The notes under the pieces are model-generated. The model had not been told where the DNA came from. It searched no databases and was given only the letters and a program-made list of their open reading frames with translations. A DNA stretch of 64,000 nt from CAVSWT01 sp963782985 (GTDB lineage Bacteria > Bacteroidota > Ignavibacteria > Ignavibacteriales > Ignavibacteriaceae): the NCBI GenBank assembly GCA_963782985.1, contig CAWALU010000006.1, positions 124,001 through 188,000 on the forward strand. The letters run 5' to 3'. The first letter of the stretch is position 1; every line of letters starts with the position of its first letter. A program made the position numbers and the translations under genes. Positions 18,644-26,581 of this stretch are shown here, piece by piece.

Positions 18644-18919
18644 TTATTTTGAAGTTGACTTTGTATCGTTTTTTTTAGTTTCTGTTTTTACGGGAGATGC
18701 AGTTTCTTTTTTGGGCGATGAAGAATCTTTCGTTCCTTTGTTTTTATAATCCGTTTGATAAAATCCGCTTCCTTTAAAAATAGGACCCGCGCCGGCGCCA
18801 ATTAATCTCACAACTTTTCCGTTGCACTTCGGGCATTCTTTAATTGGTTCATCGCTCATCTTCTGAAACAGCTCAAAAGTATTATTGCAATTAGTGCATT
18901 TATAATCATAGGTGGGCAT
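18644..18919 (-). CDS. FmdB-family zinc ribbon protein
   Basis: A 91-residue protein beginning MPTYDYKCTNCNNTFELFQKM with a second pair CPKC, giving a CxxC-x(n)-CxxC zinc ribbon as in the FmdB/CxxC_CxxC_SSSS family. The family is widespread and its role is poorly defined; some members were proposed as regulators. GAGPIFKGSGFYQTDYK is typical of the conserved second half. The C-terminal 25 residues are low-complexity Lys/Ser/Thr. The start ATG 18919 has a purine-rich GGAGAA upstream. It appears monocistronic. Confidence 0.9.
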   Translation of the reverse strand: MPTYDYKCTNCNNTFELFQKMSDEPIKECPKCNGKVVRLIGAGAGPIFKGSGFYQTDYKNKGTKDSSSPKKETASPVKTETKKNDTKSTSK

Positions 18920-19083
18920 TAATTTTCTCCATTATTATTTCATATTTCAAAATTAAAATTTGGTTAAAAAACTTAATGAAAATTACCTAAAATTTCTATA
19001 ACTTTCTTCCAGGTTTATTTCCAAATAAAGAAGTATGAAAATAAAATTAAACTTAACATTCCTTCAATCAAAAAAATAAAATC

Positions 19084-19743
19084 ATAAAAAAAATATCGGT
19101 TATTTTCATTTTAGCTTTAGCATTTCAAGGATGTTTAAATTATATCCAGGAAGTTAAATTATACCCGGACGGCTCCGGTAAAATGAAAATTAATTATTGG
19201 ATGCGCTCCCCTGATAGTGAAAGCATTTCGATAATTGATAAAATTGGTATTTTTAATCCCGACTCAATACGAAATGAATTTACTTCCCCTTTCAGTTCTA
19301 TTGATAATATTGAAGTTTTTGCCGACACAACGGACAGCACAACTCATGCATTAATTGAATTATCTTTTACTCATATTGATTCTTTAAATAAAGCAAAGGC
19401 ATTTTCCGAAGCAGAGTTTTCGCTAAAGGACGGAGCTGCCGGGCAAAAAGTTTTTTCACAATTTATTCCCCCCATTGCAACCGGCTTTGGCATTGATGGA
19501 AGCGCTTTTCATGTTTCTTACAGATATATTTTTTCGGGCGAAATAATAACTCATAACGCTCCCAAAGTTGAAGGCAGAACTTTAATTTGGGATTATACAT
19601 TAACTGAAATTGGCGGCGGTAAAACAATTTCAGTTACTTTCATTCCATTCAAATTAAAAGAAACGCCTTATTGGATTTACGCGCTTAGTGGATTGGTGCT
19701 TTTAATAGTTATTTTTTTTCTATTCAGAAGAAAAAGAGACTAA
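19084..19743 (+). CDS. Lipoprotein of unknown function with C-terminal membrane segment; unusual start
   Basis: The first ATG in this frame is at 19183, but the frame is open upstream and encodes a clear lipoprotein signal: KKISVIFILALAFQGC, with Cys in a lipobox-like LAFQGC, followed by LNYIQEVKLYPDGSGKM. The signal starts at 19084, where an ATA codon stands in the place of ATG (ATA AAA AAA ATA). The last in-frame stop upstream is just after 19050. The product is therefore about 219 residues, with a C-terminal transmembrane helix (YWIYALSGLVLLIVIFFLF) and a basic end. The start is either a rare codon, an ATG-to-ATA change, or a sequence error. No family was recognised. Confidence 0.6.
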   Translation: MKKISVIFILALAFQGCLNYIQEVKLYPDGSGKMKINYWMRSPDSESISIIDKIGIFNPDSIRNEFTSPFSSIDNIEVFADTTDSTTHALIELSFTHIDSLNKAKAFSEAEFSLKDGAAGQKVFSQFIPPIATGFGIDGSAFHVSYRYIFSGEIITHNAPKVEGRTLIWDYTLTEIGGGKTISVTFIPFKLKETPYWIYALSGLVLLIVIFFLFRRKRD

Positions 19744-19781
19744 ATTCAAAATTTTCACACAACTATAGCCTCAATATTTTA

Positions 19782-19810
19782 TTGACATACCTAAACGTTT
19801 TGTATATATT
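19782..19810 (+). promoter_or_regulatory. Sigma70-type promoter of prs
   Basis: TTGACA (19782-19787), a 17-base spacer and TATATT (19805-19810), 36 bases before the prs start. This is an almost consensus housekeeping promoter, consistent with strong constitutive transcription of prs and the genes after it. Confidence 0.75.
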
Positions 19811-19845
19811 TAGCGTCTATTTTTTAAAAAATAGCTCCAAAATTT

Positions 19846-20793
19846 ATGGCAATAAATCAATTTAAAGTTTTTTCAGGCAGCTCTAATATGGCGCTTGCAG
19901 AAAAAATTGCGTATAAACTTGGAGTGCAGTTAGGTTCTTTGGAAGTAAAAAGATTTAGCGATGGAGAAATTTGGGTTAAGTACGGCGAGAACATTCGCGG
20001 CTTGGAAGTATTTTTAATTCAATCTACTAATCCCCCCGCTGAAAATTTTTTAGAGCTTTTGATAATGGTTGATGCAGCCAAACGCGCTTCCGCAAAAAGA
20101 ATCACCGTTGTTATTCCTTACTTTGGATATTCCCGGCAAGATAGAAAAGATCAGCCGCGCGTTTCCATAACGGCTAAGCTGGTTGCTAATTTAATTACCG
20201 TTTCCGGCGCCGATAGAGTTATGACGATGGATTTGCATGCAGCGCAGCTTCAGGGTTTTTTTGATATTCCGTTTGACCATCTTTACGGTTCTTCAATATT
20301 TATAAATGTGCTGGAAGAGATTAAAGAAAATTTGGTTGTAGTTTCGCCCGACGTCGGGGGAATTAAGATGGCTCGTTCTTACGCTAAAAGGTTAAATGCC
20401 GGTTTGGTTGTTATTGACAAACGAAGACCAAAACAAAATTTAGCGGAGGTGGTAAATATCATTGGCGAGGTTGATGGTAAAGACGTTCTTATTGTTGATG
20501 ATTTAATTGATACTGCTGGCACGTTTGTAAGCGCTATTAAAGCTTTAAAAGATAAAGGCGCGCAAACTATATACGGAGCTATTACTCATCCTCTTCTCTC
20601 CGGACCCGCTATTGAACGGATAAATAATTCGGACCTTGAAAAATTATTTGTATCCGATACGATAGCAATTGATGACAAATTAAAAAATAATAAAATTTCC
20701 GTTGTTACCGCTTCCGATATTTTTTCCGAAGCAATACAACGAACATTTAATAATGAATCCATTAGTTCATTGTTTGATGTGGACAAAGGTTAA
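19846..20793 (+). CDS. prs: Ribose-phosphate pyrophosphokinase
   Basis: Prs converts ribose 5-phosphate and ATP to PRPP for nucleotide, His and Trp synthesis. The 315-residue protein has the class I signatures FSDGEIWVKYGENIRG, PYFGYSRQDRKDQPR (the RQDRK flexible loop), DLHAAQLQGFFDIPFDHL and the PRPP-binding loop VDDLIDTAGTFVSA. Length equals the family norm. It is the first gene behind a strong promoter and is followed after 18 bases by rplY, then pth, a gene order common in bacteria. Confidence 0.97.
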   Translation: MAINQFKVFSGSSNMALAEKIAYKLGVQLGSLEVKRFSDGEIWVKYGENIRGLEVFLIQSTNPPAENFLELLIMVDAAKRASAKRITVVIPYFGYSRQDRKDQPRVSITAKLVANLITVSGADRVMTMDLHAAQLQGFFDIPFDHLYGSSIFINVLEEIKENLVVVSPDVGGIKMARSYAKRLNAGLVVIDKRRPKQNLAEVVNIIGEVDGKDVLIVDDLIDTAGTFVSAIKALKDKGAQTIYGAITHPLLSGPAIERINNSDLEKLFVSDTIAIDDKLKNNKISVVTASDIFSEAIQRTFNNESISSLFDVDKG

Positions 20794-20811
20794 TTTAGCA
20801 GGAGATATTTA

Positions 20812-21453
20812 ATGGAAAAAGTTGTTTTAAAAGCAAACATAAGGGAAGATTTTAGTAAATCATCTCGTAACTCGCTTAGAAAAAATGGTAGAATTCCCGG
20901 AGTTTTTTATTCCAGAAACATTAAACCGTTTTCATTTGAAGTGCAAGAGCAGGCTTTGAATCCCCTTGTTTACACTTCTCAGACTCATTTAATATCATTG
21001 GAAATTGAAGGTCATGACGAGCACGAATGTATTGTAAAAGATATTCAATTTGATCCTATAACCGATAAGGTTGTTCATTTTGATTTATATGGTTTGACAA
21101 AAGGCGAGAAAATTGAATTGGAAGTTCCCATTCAATTTTTGGGCAGCGCGGTGGGCGTTAAAGAAGGCGGTATTGTTCAGCAGGTGTTGCACAAACTTAA
21201 TATTGAATGTTTGCCTAAAGATATTCCTAATCATCTTGAAATAAATATTACGCAATTGAAGTTGGGAGATGCTATTCACGTTAGCGATTTAAATTTTGAA
21301 AATATAACAATTATAACCTCTGAAGATTCTGTTGTCGTAGCCGTTACTCATCCTAAAGTAGAAAAAGAAAAAGTTGAAGGCGAAGAAGGGGAAGCTGAAG
21401 CTGCCCAGCCTGAAGTTATTGGCAAAGGCAAAGATGAGGAAGACGAAGAATAA
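20812..21453 (+). CDS. rplY: 50S ribosomal protein L25 (CTC form)
   Basis: L25 of the long CTC type binds 5S rRNA. The 213-residue protein has the N-terminal L25 domain (residues 1-95, SRNSLRKNGRIPGVFYSRN, VKDIQFDPITDKVVHFDLY) and the beta-rich TL5/CTC domain (100-180, VGVKEGGIVQQVLHKLNIECLPKDIPNHLEI is the conserved core). It ends in an acidic tail (GEEGEAEAAQPEVIGKGKDEEDEE), usual for this form. RBS AGGAGA precedes the ATG. It lies between prs and pth as in many bacteria. Confidence 0.95.
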   Translation: MEKVVLKANIREDFSKSSRNSLRKNGRIPGVFYSRNIKPFSFEVQEQALNPLVYTSQTHLISLEIEGHDEHECIVKDIQFDPITDKVVHFDLYGLTKGEKIELEVPIQFLGSAVGVKEGGIVQQVLHKLNIECLPKDIPNHLEINITQLKLGDAIHVSDLNFENITIITSEDSVVVAVTHPKVEKEKVEGEEGEAEAAQPEVIGKGKDEEDEE

Positions 21454-21461
21454 TTTGCCTT

Positions 21462-22070
21462 GTGAAAGTTATTTTAGGAATTGGTAATCCCGGAACAAAA
21501 TATCAGTTTAACAGGCATAATGTTGGCTTCATGTTTTTAGATTTTCTAGCTGCAAAATATTCAATCCCATTTCACTTTTCAAAAGGCGACTATGCTATTG
21601 CTAATGGAAAAATTAATAATTCAAATTTTTCATTGGTGAAGCCGGTTACTTTTGTAAATAACAGCGGGATTGCCGCTAAGCAGATAATTGAAATACAAAA
21701 TATTTCCGAAGAAGATTTGCTTGTTATTGCAGATGATATCAACTTTAATTTTTCAGAATTTAAAGTGAAAAAGAACGGCGGAGACGGCGGGCATAATGGT
21801 TTGACCTCAATTATCTATCATCTTTCCACAGATAATTTCCCGCGTATAAAAATTGGTATCGGTCAAAATTTTGAAAAAGGTAAAATGCCTGAGTATGTTC
21901 TATCCGATTTTAATTCTGAAGAAACAAAGCATCTTAAAAATACATTTGAAAAAATATCGCCTCTTGCGGAAGAATTTATTATTGGAGGCGTTAAGCAAAT
22001 GTTAAATGCAAACAGCAGACTTAATAAAATTCCTAAGGAGAATAATATTAACCACAACGATATAAATTAG
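21462..22070 (+). CDS. pth: Peptidyl-tRNA hydrolase
   Basis: Pth frees tRNA from peptidyl-tRNAs released during translation. The protein starts at GTG 21462 with ILGIGNPGTKYQFNRHNVGF, giving the conserved Asn (N9) and catalytic His (H19); VIADDINFNF supplies the catalytic Asp, and KNGGDGGHNGLTSI is the substrate loop. At 202 residues it is slightly longer than usual because of a polar C-terminal tail ending NKIPKENNINHNDIN. It begins eight bases after rplY and ends eight bases before the pyrophosphatase gene. Confidence 0.95.
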   Translation: MKVILGIGNPGTKYQFNRHNVGFMFLDFLAAKYSIPFHFSKGDYAIANGKINNSNFSLVKPVTFVNNSGIAAKQIIEIQNISEEDLLVIADDINFNFSEFKVKKNGGDGGHNGLTSIIYHLSTDNFPRIKIGIGQNFEKGKMPEYVLSDFNSEETKHLKNTFEKISPLAEEFIIGGVKQMLNANSRLNKIPKENNINHNDIN

Positions 22071-22078
22071 GAGAGTTT

Positions 22079-24265
22079 ATGAGTATCACCTTCTACATCA
22101 TCCCGCTATTTGGTCTTTTGGCGCTGGTTTATACATTCTGGAAATCAGCATGGGTAGCAAGGCAAGACGCCGGCACAGACAAAATGAAAAAAATATCTTC
22201 ACACATTGCTGAAGGAGCTATGGCTTTTTTAAAAGCCGAATATAGAGTCTTAGGTATTTTTGTAGTTTGTGTGGCTATTTTGTTAGCCGTAACCGCCGAT
22301 GCAAAAGATTCTTCCCCCATGGTTGCTATATCATTTTTAACCGGAGCTATTTGCTCTGCTCTTGCTGGATTTATTGGAATGAGAGTGGCAACCAAAGCAA
22401 ATGTTAGAACAACAAACGCCGCCCGTACTAGTCTCGGTAAAGCTTTAGAAATTGCATTCGCAGGCGGTTCGGTTATGGGAATGGGTGTTGTTGGATTAGG
22501 AGTTTTAGGTCTGGGAACTTTATTTTTATTATACAGCAGCTACTTTGGCGTTGATACAAGGTTGGATTTACAAAGAGTAATTACAATTCTAACAGGCTTT
22601 TCTTTTGGCGCATCTTCTATAGCATTATTTGCCCGCGTGGGCGGCGGAATTTATACCAAAGCCGCTGATGTCGGCGCTGACTTGGTTGGTAAAGTTGAAG
22701 CCGGAATTCCTGAAGATCATCCTCTTAATCCCGCTACTATTGCTGATAACGTTGGCGATAACGTAGGCGACGTTGCTGGTATGGGCGCAGATTTATTTGA
22801 ATCTTACGTCGGATCAATAATTGGGACAATGGTTTTGGGCGCGGCTTTTATGGGTGATAAAGGTTTTGTTGATGAATTCAATGGATTGTCCGCGGTCTTT
22901 TTACCTTTGATAATTGCGGGCGTAGGAATTCTAATGTCAATACTTGGAACTTTTTTTGTTAAAGTTAGAGAAGGCGGCGATCCCCAAAAAGCGCTTAACA
23001 TTGGCGAGTTTGGTTCTTCCGGACTAATGGTTGTTGCTCTTTATTTTATTATAGATTGGGTTCTTCCTAAAAGCTGGATTTTTGAAGATACATTATACGG
23101 TACTACTTACACAATAACGTCCCTTGGAATTTTCTTCTCAACTGTTATAGGATTAATCGCCGGAGTATTAATAGGAGTTGTTACTGAATATTATACAGGT
23201 ACAGGCAAAAAACCTGTGCTTGCTATAGCTAGGCAATCTCTAACAGGTTCTGCCACAAATATTATTGCGGGACTAGGCAATGGAATGGTTTCTACTGCAA
23301 TTCCAATAATAATAATTGCAATTTCTATAATCGCCGCTTTTTATTTCGGAGGTTTATATGGAATAGCAATAGCAGCCGTAGGAATGCTATCCAACACCGG
23401 TATTCAACTTGCGGTGGATGCTTACGGACCAATTTCAGATAACGCAGGCGGTATTGCTGAAATGTCAGAATTGCCAAAAGAAGTTAGACAAAGAACTGAT
23501 AAATTAGATGCGGTTGGAAATACAACAGCGGCTATCGGGAAAGGTTTTGCCATTGGCTCCGCGGCCCTTACTGCGCTTGCTTTGTTTGGAGCTTATATGA
23601 CTTCGGCTCAAATCAGATCAATCGATATTTCAAAAGCTATAGTTATGGCTGGTTTATTTATTGGGGGAATGCTCCCATTATTATTTTCTGCGCTGGCAAT
23701 GAAGGCTGTGGGAAGAGCGGCAATGTCAATGATTGAAGAAGTAAGAAGACAATTTCAAAATATTCCCCCCTTAAAAGCCGCCCTTGCTGTTATGAAAAAA
23801 AATCAAAATAAAGAAATGTCGGAATGGTCTGTGGAAGACAAAGTTGTATTTGATCAAGCTGAAGGCACGGCTGAATATGGCAAGTGCGTTGAAATTTCTA
23901 CTCGCGCTGCTATAAGAGAAATGGTTATACCGGGATTGCTTGCGGTTTTTGCTCCTGTATTTATTGGTTTTGTTGGCGGTCCTGAAATGCTTGGCGGACT
24001 GCTTGCCGGAGTTACAGTTGTTGGAGTGTTGATGGCAATTTTTCAATCTAATGCTGGCGGTTCCTGGGATAACGCAAAAAAAATGTTTGAAGAAGGAATT
24101 GAAATTAACGGACAAAAGTATTTTAAAGGATCAGATCCGCATAAAGCCGCAGTTGTCGGCGATACTGTTGGCGATCCATTTAAAGATACGTCCGGTCCTT
24201 CGCTAAACATTTTATTAAAATTAATGGCTGTGGTTGCTCTTGTAATTGCACCATTAATTAAATAA
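22079..24265 (+). CDS. hppA: Membrane-bound ion-translocating pyrophosphatase, K+-dependent type
   Basis: This integral membrane enzyme couples PPi hydrolysis to H+ or Na+ pumping. The 728-residue protein has about 16 membrane segments and the hallmark motifs ADVGADLVGKVEAGIPEDHPLNPATIADNVGDNVGDVAG (described as positions near residues 198-236) and DTVGDPFKDTSGPSLN near the C-terminus. GNTTAAIGKGFAIGSAAL has Ala at the site where K+-independent enzymes carry Lys, so it belongs to the K+-dependent group. Whether H+ or Na+ is pumped cannot be told by eye. RBS GGAGAG precedes ATG 22079. It is the last gene of the prs-rplY-pth run and can recycle PPi made in biosynthesis. Confidence 0.95.
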   Translation: MSITFYIIPLFGLLALVYTFWKSAWVARQDAGTDKMKKISSHIAEGAMAFLKAEYRVLGIFVVCVAILLAVTADAKDSSPMVAISFLTGAICSALAGFIGMRVATKANVRTTNAARTSLGKALEIAFAGGSVMGMGVVGLGVLGLGTLFLLYSSYFGVDTRLDLQRVITILTGFSFGASSIALFARVGGGIYTKAADVGADLVGKVEAGIPEDHPLNPATIADNVGDNVGDVAGMGADLFESYVGSIIGTMVLGAAFMGDKGFVDEFNGLSAVFLPLIIAGVGILMSILGTFFVKVREGGDPQKALNIGEFGSSGLMVVALYFIIDWVLPKSWIFEDTLYGTTYTITSLGIFFSTVIGLIAGVLIGVVTEYYTGTGKKPVLAIARQSLTGSATNIIAGLGNGMVSTAIPIIIIAISIIAAFYFGGLYGIAIAAVGMLSNTGIQLAVDAYGPISDNAGGIAEMSELPKEVRQRTDKLDAVGNTTAAIGKGFAIGSAALTALALFGAYMTSAQIRSIDISKAIVMAGLFIGGMLPLLFSALAMKAVGRAAMSMIEEVRRQFQNIPPLKAALAVMKKNQNKEMSEWSVEDKVVFDQAEGTAEYGKCVEISTRAAIREMVIPGLLAVFAPVFIGFVGGPEMLGGLLAGVTVVGVLMAIFQSNAGGSWDNAKKMFEEGIEINGQKYFKGSDPHKAAVVGDTVGDPFKDTSGPSLNILLKLMAVVALVIAPLIK

Positions 24266-24303
24266 ATTTGAACGTTTTTAAAATAAAAAAAATATAAACC
24301 CCT

Positions 24304-24326
24304 GCTCTCTAAATAAATATGAGGGC
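24304..24326 (+). promoter_or_regulatory. Possible leader hairpin before rpsF
   Basis: GCTCTC (24304-24309) can pair with GAGGGC (24321-24326, one G-U pair) in the leader of the rpsF operon. In many bacteria an RNA leader here binds the S6-S18 dimer for autoregulation. The specific bulge of that motif was not clearly identified, so this is a weak suggestion. Confidence 0.25.
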
Positions 24327-24356
24327 TTTAAATCCAAAGGAGTTAAAAAAATCTGC

Positions 24357-24767
24357 ATGAAAACAAATGTTTATGAAAGTACCGTTCTTATAAATGCTGC
24401 TTTAGACGACGAACAAATTGAAAATCTTGTGTCTCGCATAAAAGATACAATTGTAAATAATGGTGGAGAAATTAGGGACATTGATAAATGGGGAAGAAAA
24501 AGATTAGCCTACATGGTAAATAAAAGTAAAATTGGCTACTATGCTGTCTACCGGTTTAACGCCCCCTCAACTATTGTTTCAAAATTGGAAAGAGCTTATA
24601 ATCTCGACGATCAAGTTTTAAGATATTTAACTATCAAGCTTGAAAAAGAAGCGGTTGAATATCTTGAAAAAGCAAAAAGCTCAAATATTGATTTTGATTC
24701 TTCTTCAGAAAAGCCAGACAATTCTGGTGCAAAACTTGAAAAAGAAAAAACAGAGGAAGAAGCATAA
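24357..24767 (+). CDS. rpsF: 30S ribosomal protein S6
   Basis: S6 binds 16S rRNA together with S18. The 136-residue protein contains the S6 fold: YESTVLINAALDDEQIENLVSRIKDTI, GGEIRDIDKWGRKRLAYMVNKSKIGYYAVYRF and LERAYNLDDQVLRYLTIKL. An acidic tail of about 30 residues (SSNIDFDSSSEKPDNSGAKLEKEKTEEEA) extends beyond the core. AAGGAG lies 13 bases before the ATG. It begins the conserved rpsF-ssb-rpsR-rplI operon. Confidence 0.97.
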   Translation: MKTNVYESTVLINAALDDEQIENLVSRIKDTIVNNGGEIRDIDKWGRKRLAYMVNKSKIGYYAVYRFNAPSTIVSKLERAYNLDDQVLRYLTIKLEKEAVEYLEKAKSSNIDFDSSSEKPDNSGAKLEKEKTEEEA

Positions 24768-24814
24768 GTAAAGTGATTAATTAACAATTTTAGATTAATG
24801 ATGGAGGAAATACC

Positions 24815-25279
24815 ATGGCTGATTTGAAAATGCCCGAAATTAACTACGTTATTGTTGCCGGTAACCTGACCAAAGACCCAATTTTTCGTCAAACCACAAA
24901 TAGCACGCCGGTAGTTAATTTTTCAATTGCGTCTAACCGAAAATATAAAGACAGCTCAAACCAATGGCAGGAAGATGTATGTTACGTTGGTATTGTTGCA
25001 TGGAATAAGCTGGCAGAAAGCTGCCGGGACAGGCTTAGAAAAGGGTCCGCAGTTTTGGTGGACGGCGAACTTCAAAGCAGAAGCTGGAAATCGGAAGATG
25101 GACAAAATAGAAGCATAGTAGAAATTAAAGCGAGAAGAATTCAATTTTTAAATAGAATTAATAGAACAAACGAATCAGAAGAAAATCATAATAATATTTC
25201 TGAAGATGACAATGTAGATTTCTCTGAAGATTCTTTCGATAAATTTTTATCAAGTGAAGAATCAGATTTAATAAAGTAA
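24815..25279 (+). CDS. ssb: Single-stranded DNA-binding protein
   Basis: SSB coats ssDNA in replication and repair. The 154-residue protein has the OB fold in residues 8-110 (NYVIVAGNLTKDPIFRQT, VVNFSIASNRKYKD, YVGIVAWNKLAESC, LRKGSAVLVDGELQSRSW) and an acidic disordered tail. The usual C-terminal tip DDxPF/DIPF, which recruits partner proteins, is absent: the chain ends SSEESDLIK. It lies between rpsF and rpsR, the standard location. ATGGAGGAAATACC upstream provides a good RBS. Confidence 0.95.
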   Translation: MADLKMPEINYVIVAGNLTKDPIFRQTTNSTPVVNFSIASNRKYKDSSNQWQEDVCYVGIVAWNKLAESCRDRLRKGSAVLVDGELQSRSWKSEDGQNRSIVEIKARRIQFLNRINRTNESEENHNNISEDDNVDFSEDSFDKFLSSEESDLIK

Positions 25280-25291
25280 TTTAGGTGAAGA

Positions 25292-25522
25292 ATGAAAAAA
25301 GAAATTAGGACTAAAAAAGTATGCAGGTTTACTCAAAACAATGTTAAGTACATTGATTTTAAAGACGTTAAACTTCTGCAAAGATACACTACCGAGCAAG
25401 GTAAAATAATTCCTAAACGCATTACAGGCACTGCTTCCAAATATCAGAGAGAATTATCTCTGGCTATTAAAAGAGCAAGACACATGGCTTTGCTGCCTTA
25501 TGTATCCGATACAGTAAAATAA
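25292..25522 (+). CDS. rpsR: 30S ribosomal protein S18
   Basis: The 76-residue protein shows the S18 core KVCRFTQNNVKYIDFKDVKLLQRYTTEQGKII (split by position, residues 9-41), then PKRITGTASKYQRELSLAIKRARHMALLPY. A single Cys at residue 10 is all that remains of the zinc-binding set found in some S18 proteins. It follows ssb by 12 bases and precedes rplI by 20. Confidence 0.97.
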   Translation: MKKEIRTKKVCRFTQNNVKYIDFKDVKLLQRYTTEQGKIIPKRITGTASKYQRELSLAIKRARHMALLPYVSDTVK

Positions 25523-25542
25523 ACAGTTATTTAGAGGAAAGA

Positions 25543-25986
25543 ATGAAAGTAATATTAAGACAGAATTTTGAAAACCTTGGAAATATTGGAGACGTAGTTG
25601 ACGTTAAAAGCGGTTACGCAAGAAATTTTCTATTCCCGCGTAAAATTGCTTACGCTGCTTTAGCCGGCAACGTTCGATCTTTAGAGGAAGAGAAAAAAAA
25701 TCTTGCTAAGAAACAACAGCAGGAATTAACTTCCGCTGAAGCTTTGTCTAACGAACTTGAAAAAGTATCAGTTACTATTCCAGTGCAAGTTGGCGAAGAG
25801 GATAAAATATTTGGAACGGTTACTTCTCAAATGATCGCAGAAGCTTTAAAAGAAAAAGGTTATGATATTGACAGAAGAAAGATTGAAATTGAAGAGCCAA
25901 TTAAATCTCTCGGTATTTATGAAATCAATATAAAGCTGCACTCTAGCGTAAGTGCAAAAATAAAAGTTTGGGTTGTTAGAGAGTAA
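25543..25986 (+). CDS. rplI: 50S ribosomal protein L9
   Basis: L9 binds 23S rRNA with its N-terminal domain and has a long central helix. The 147-residue protein begins MKVILRQNFENLGNIGDVVDVKSGYARNFLFPRKIA, the diagnostic L9 start, followed by the charged connecting helix (residues 45-75) and the C-terminal domain (KIFGTVTSQMIAEALKEKGYDIDRRKIEIEEPIKSLG). RBS AGAGGAAAGA precedes the ATG. A strong terminator follows 25 bases downstream, closing the operon. Confidence 0.97.
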   Translation: MKVILRQNFENLGNIGDVVDVKSGYARNFLFPRKIAYAALAGNVRSLEEEKKNLAKKQQQELTSAEALSNELEKVSVTIPVQVGEEDKIFGTVTSQMIAEALKEKGYDIDRRKIEIEEPIKSLGIYEINIKLHSSVSAKIKVWVVRE

Positions 25987-26007
25987 TAGATATTTCTAAT
26001 CAAAATA

Positions 26008-26037
26008 AAAAAAGGAAAGCTGCCGCTTTCCTTTTTT
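26008..26037. terminator. Bidirectional intrinsic terminator between rplI and rpmB
   Basis: GGAAAGC (26014-26020), loop TGCC, GCTTTCC (26025-26031), with A-tract before and T-tract after, so the stem extends to about 13 bp. It serves the rpsF-rplI operon on the plus strand and rpmB on the minus strand. Confidence 0.92.
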
Positions 26038-26059
26038 GTTTTAAACTATGCGGAAGATA

Positions 26060-26299
26060 TTAACGAACTTTAATTTGCTTTGTGGTTACCAATTTTGCAA
26101 CCTGGGATGTACCGTTTTTGGCAATATTTTTAATGGCTTGAGCAGATAACTTTAATGTAATAAATCTGTTCAACTCCTGAACCCAAACTCTTTTTTTCTG
26201 AAGATTAGGCAAAAACCTTCTTTTGCTCCTGTTGTGCGCATGAGAAACATTATTTCCTGTAATAGGGCCTATGCCCGTAACCTGACATTTTCTTGACAT
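26060..26299 (-). CDS. rpmB: 50S ribosomal protein L28
   Basis: The 79-residue protein begins MSRKCQVTGIGPITGNNVSHAHNRSKRRFLPNLQKKRVW (residues 1-39), the canonical L28 N-terminal domain, and ends with ITLKLSAQAIKNIAKNG as in Bacteroidota L28. RBS AAGGAGA is six bases before the ATG. No rpmG is adjacent. The gene is monocistronic, ending at the shared terminator. Confidence 0.97.
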   Translation of the reverse strand: MSRKCQVTGIGPITGNNVSHAHNRSKRRFLPNLQKKRVWVQELNRFITLKLSAQAIKNIAKNGTSQVAKLVTTKQIKVR

Positions 26300-26433
26300 A
26301 AAGTCTCCTTACCGTAAAACCTTAATTAATAATGAACGACTAATATAATAAATTAATAGTGAAAGTGGGAAACAAAATATAAAAATTTTTATGTGATTTA
26401 CTTTGAAGACTTCTAACTTTTGTTAATTCACCA

Positions 26434-26461
26434 TTGACAATCTAACATTGATTTATATCTT
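26434..26461 (+). promoter_or_regulatory. Candidate promoter of the Sua5/YciO gene
   Basis: TTGACA (26434-26439), a 16-base spacer and TATCTT (26456-26461), about 120 bases upstream of the ATG at 26582. The rest of the 282-base gap 26300-26581 shows no coding sequence; its left end must contain the divergent rpmB promoter. Confidence 0.5.
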
Positions 26462-26581
26462 GTATCCGCAAGCTTAATTTATTCACTGCTATAAATTTAA
26501 GGAGTAATCTCAATTCATTCTTTCCGAGAACAACTAATCAAATTCATTAAAAAATACAACTCTACTGAAAGGAGTTAAGCA

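Noticed and set aside
22129..24115. Several minus-strand reading frames within the pyrophosphatase gene, up to 114 codons
   Set aside because: All are opposite strongly conserved pyrophosphatase motifs and show no protein-like features.
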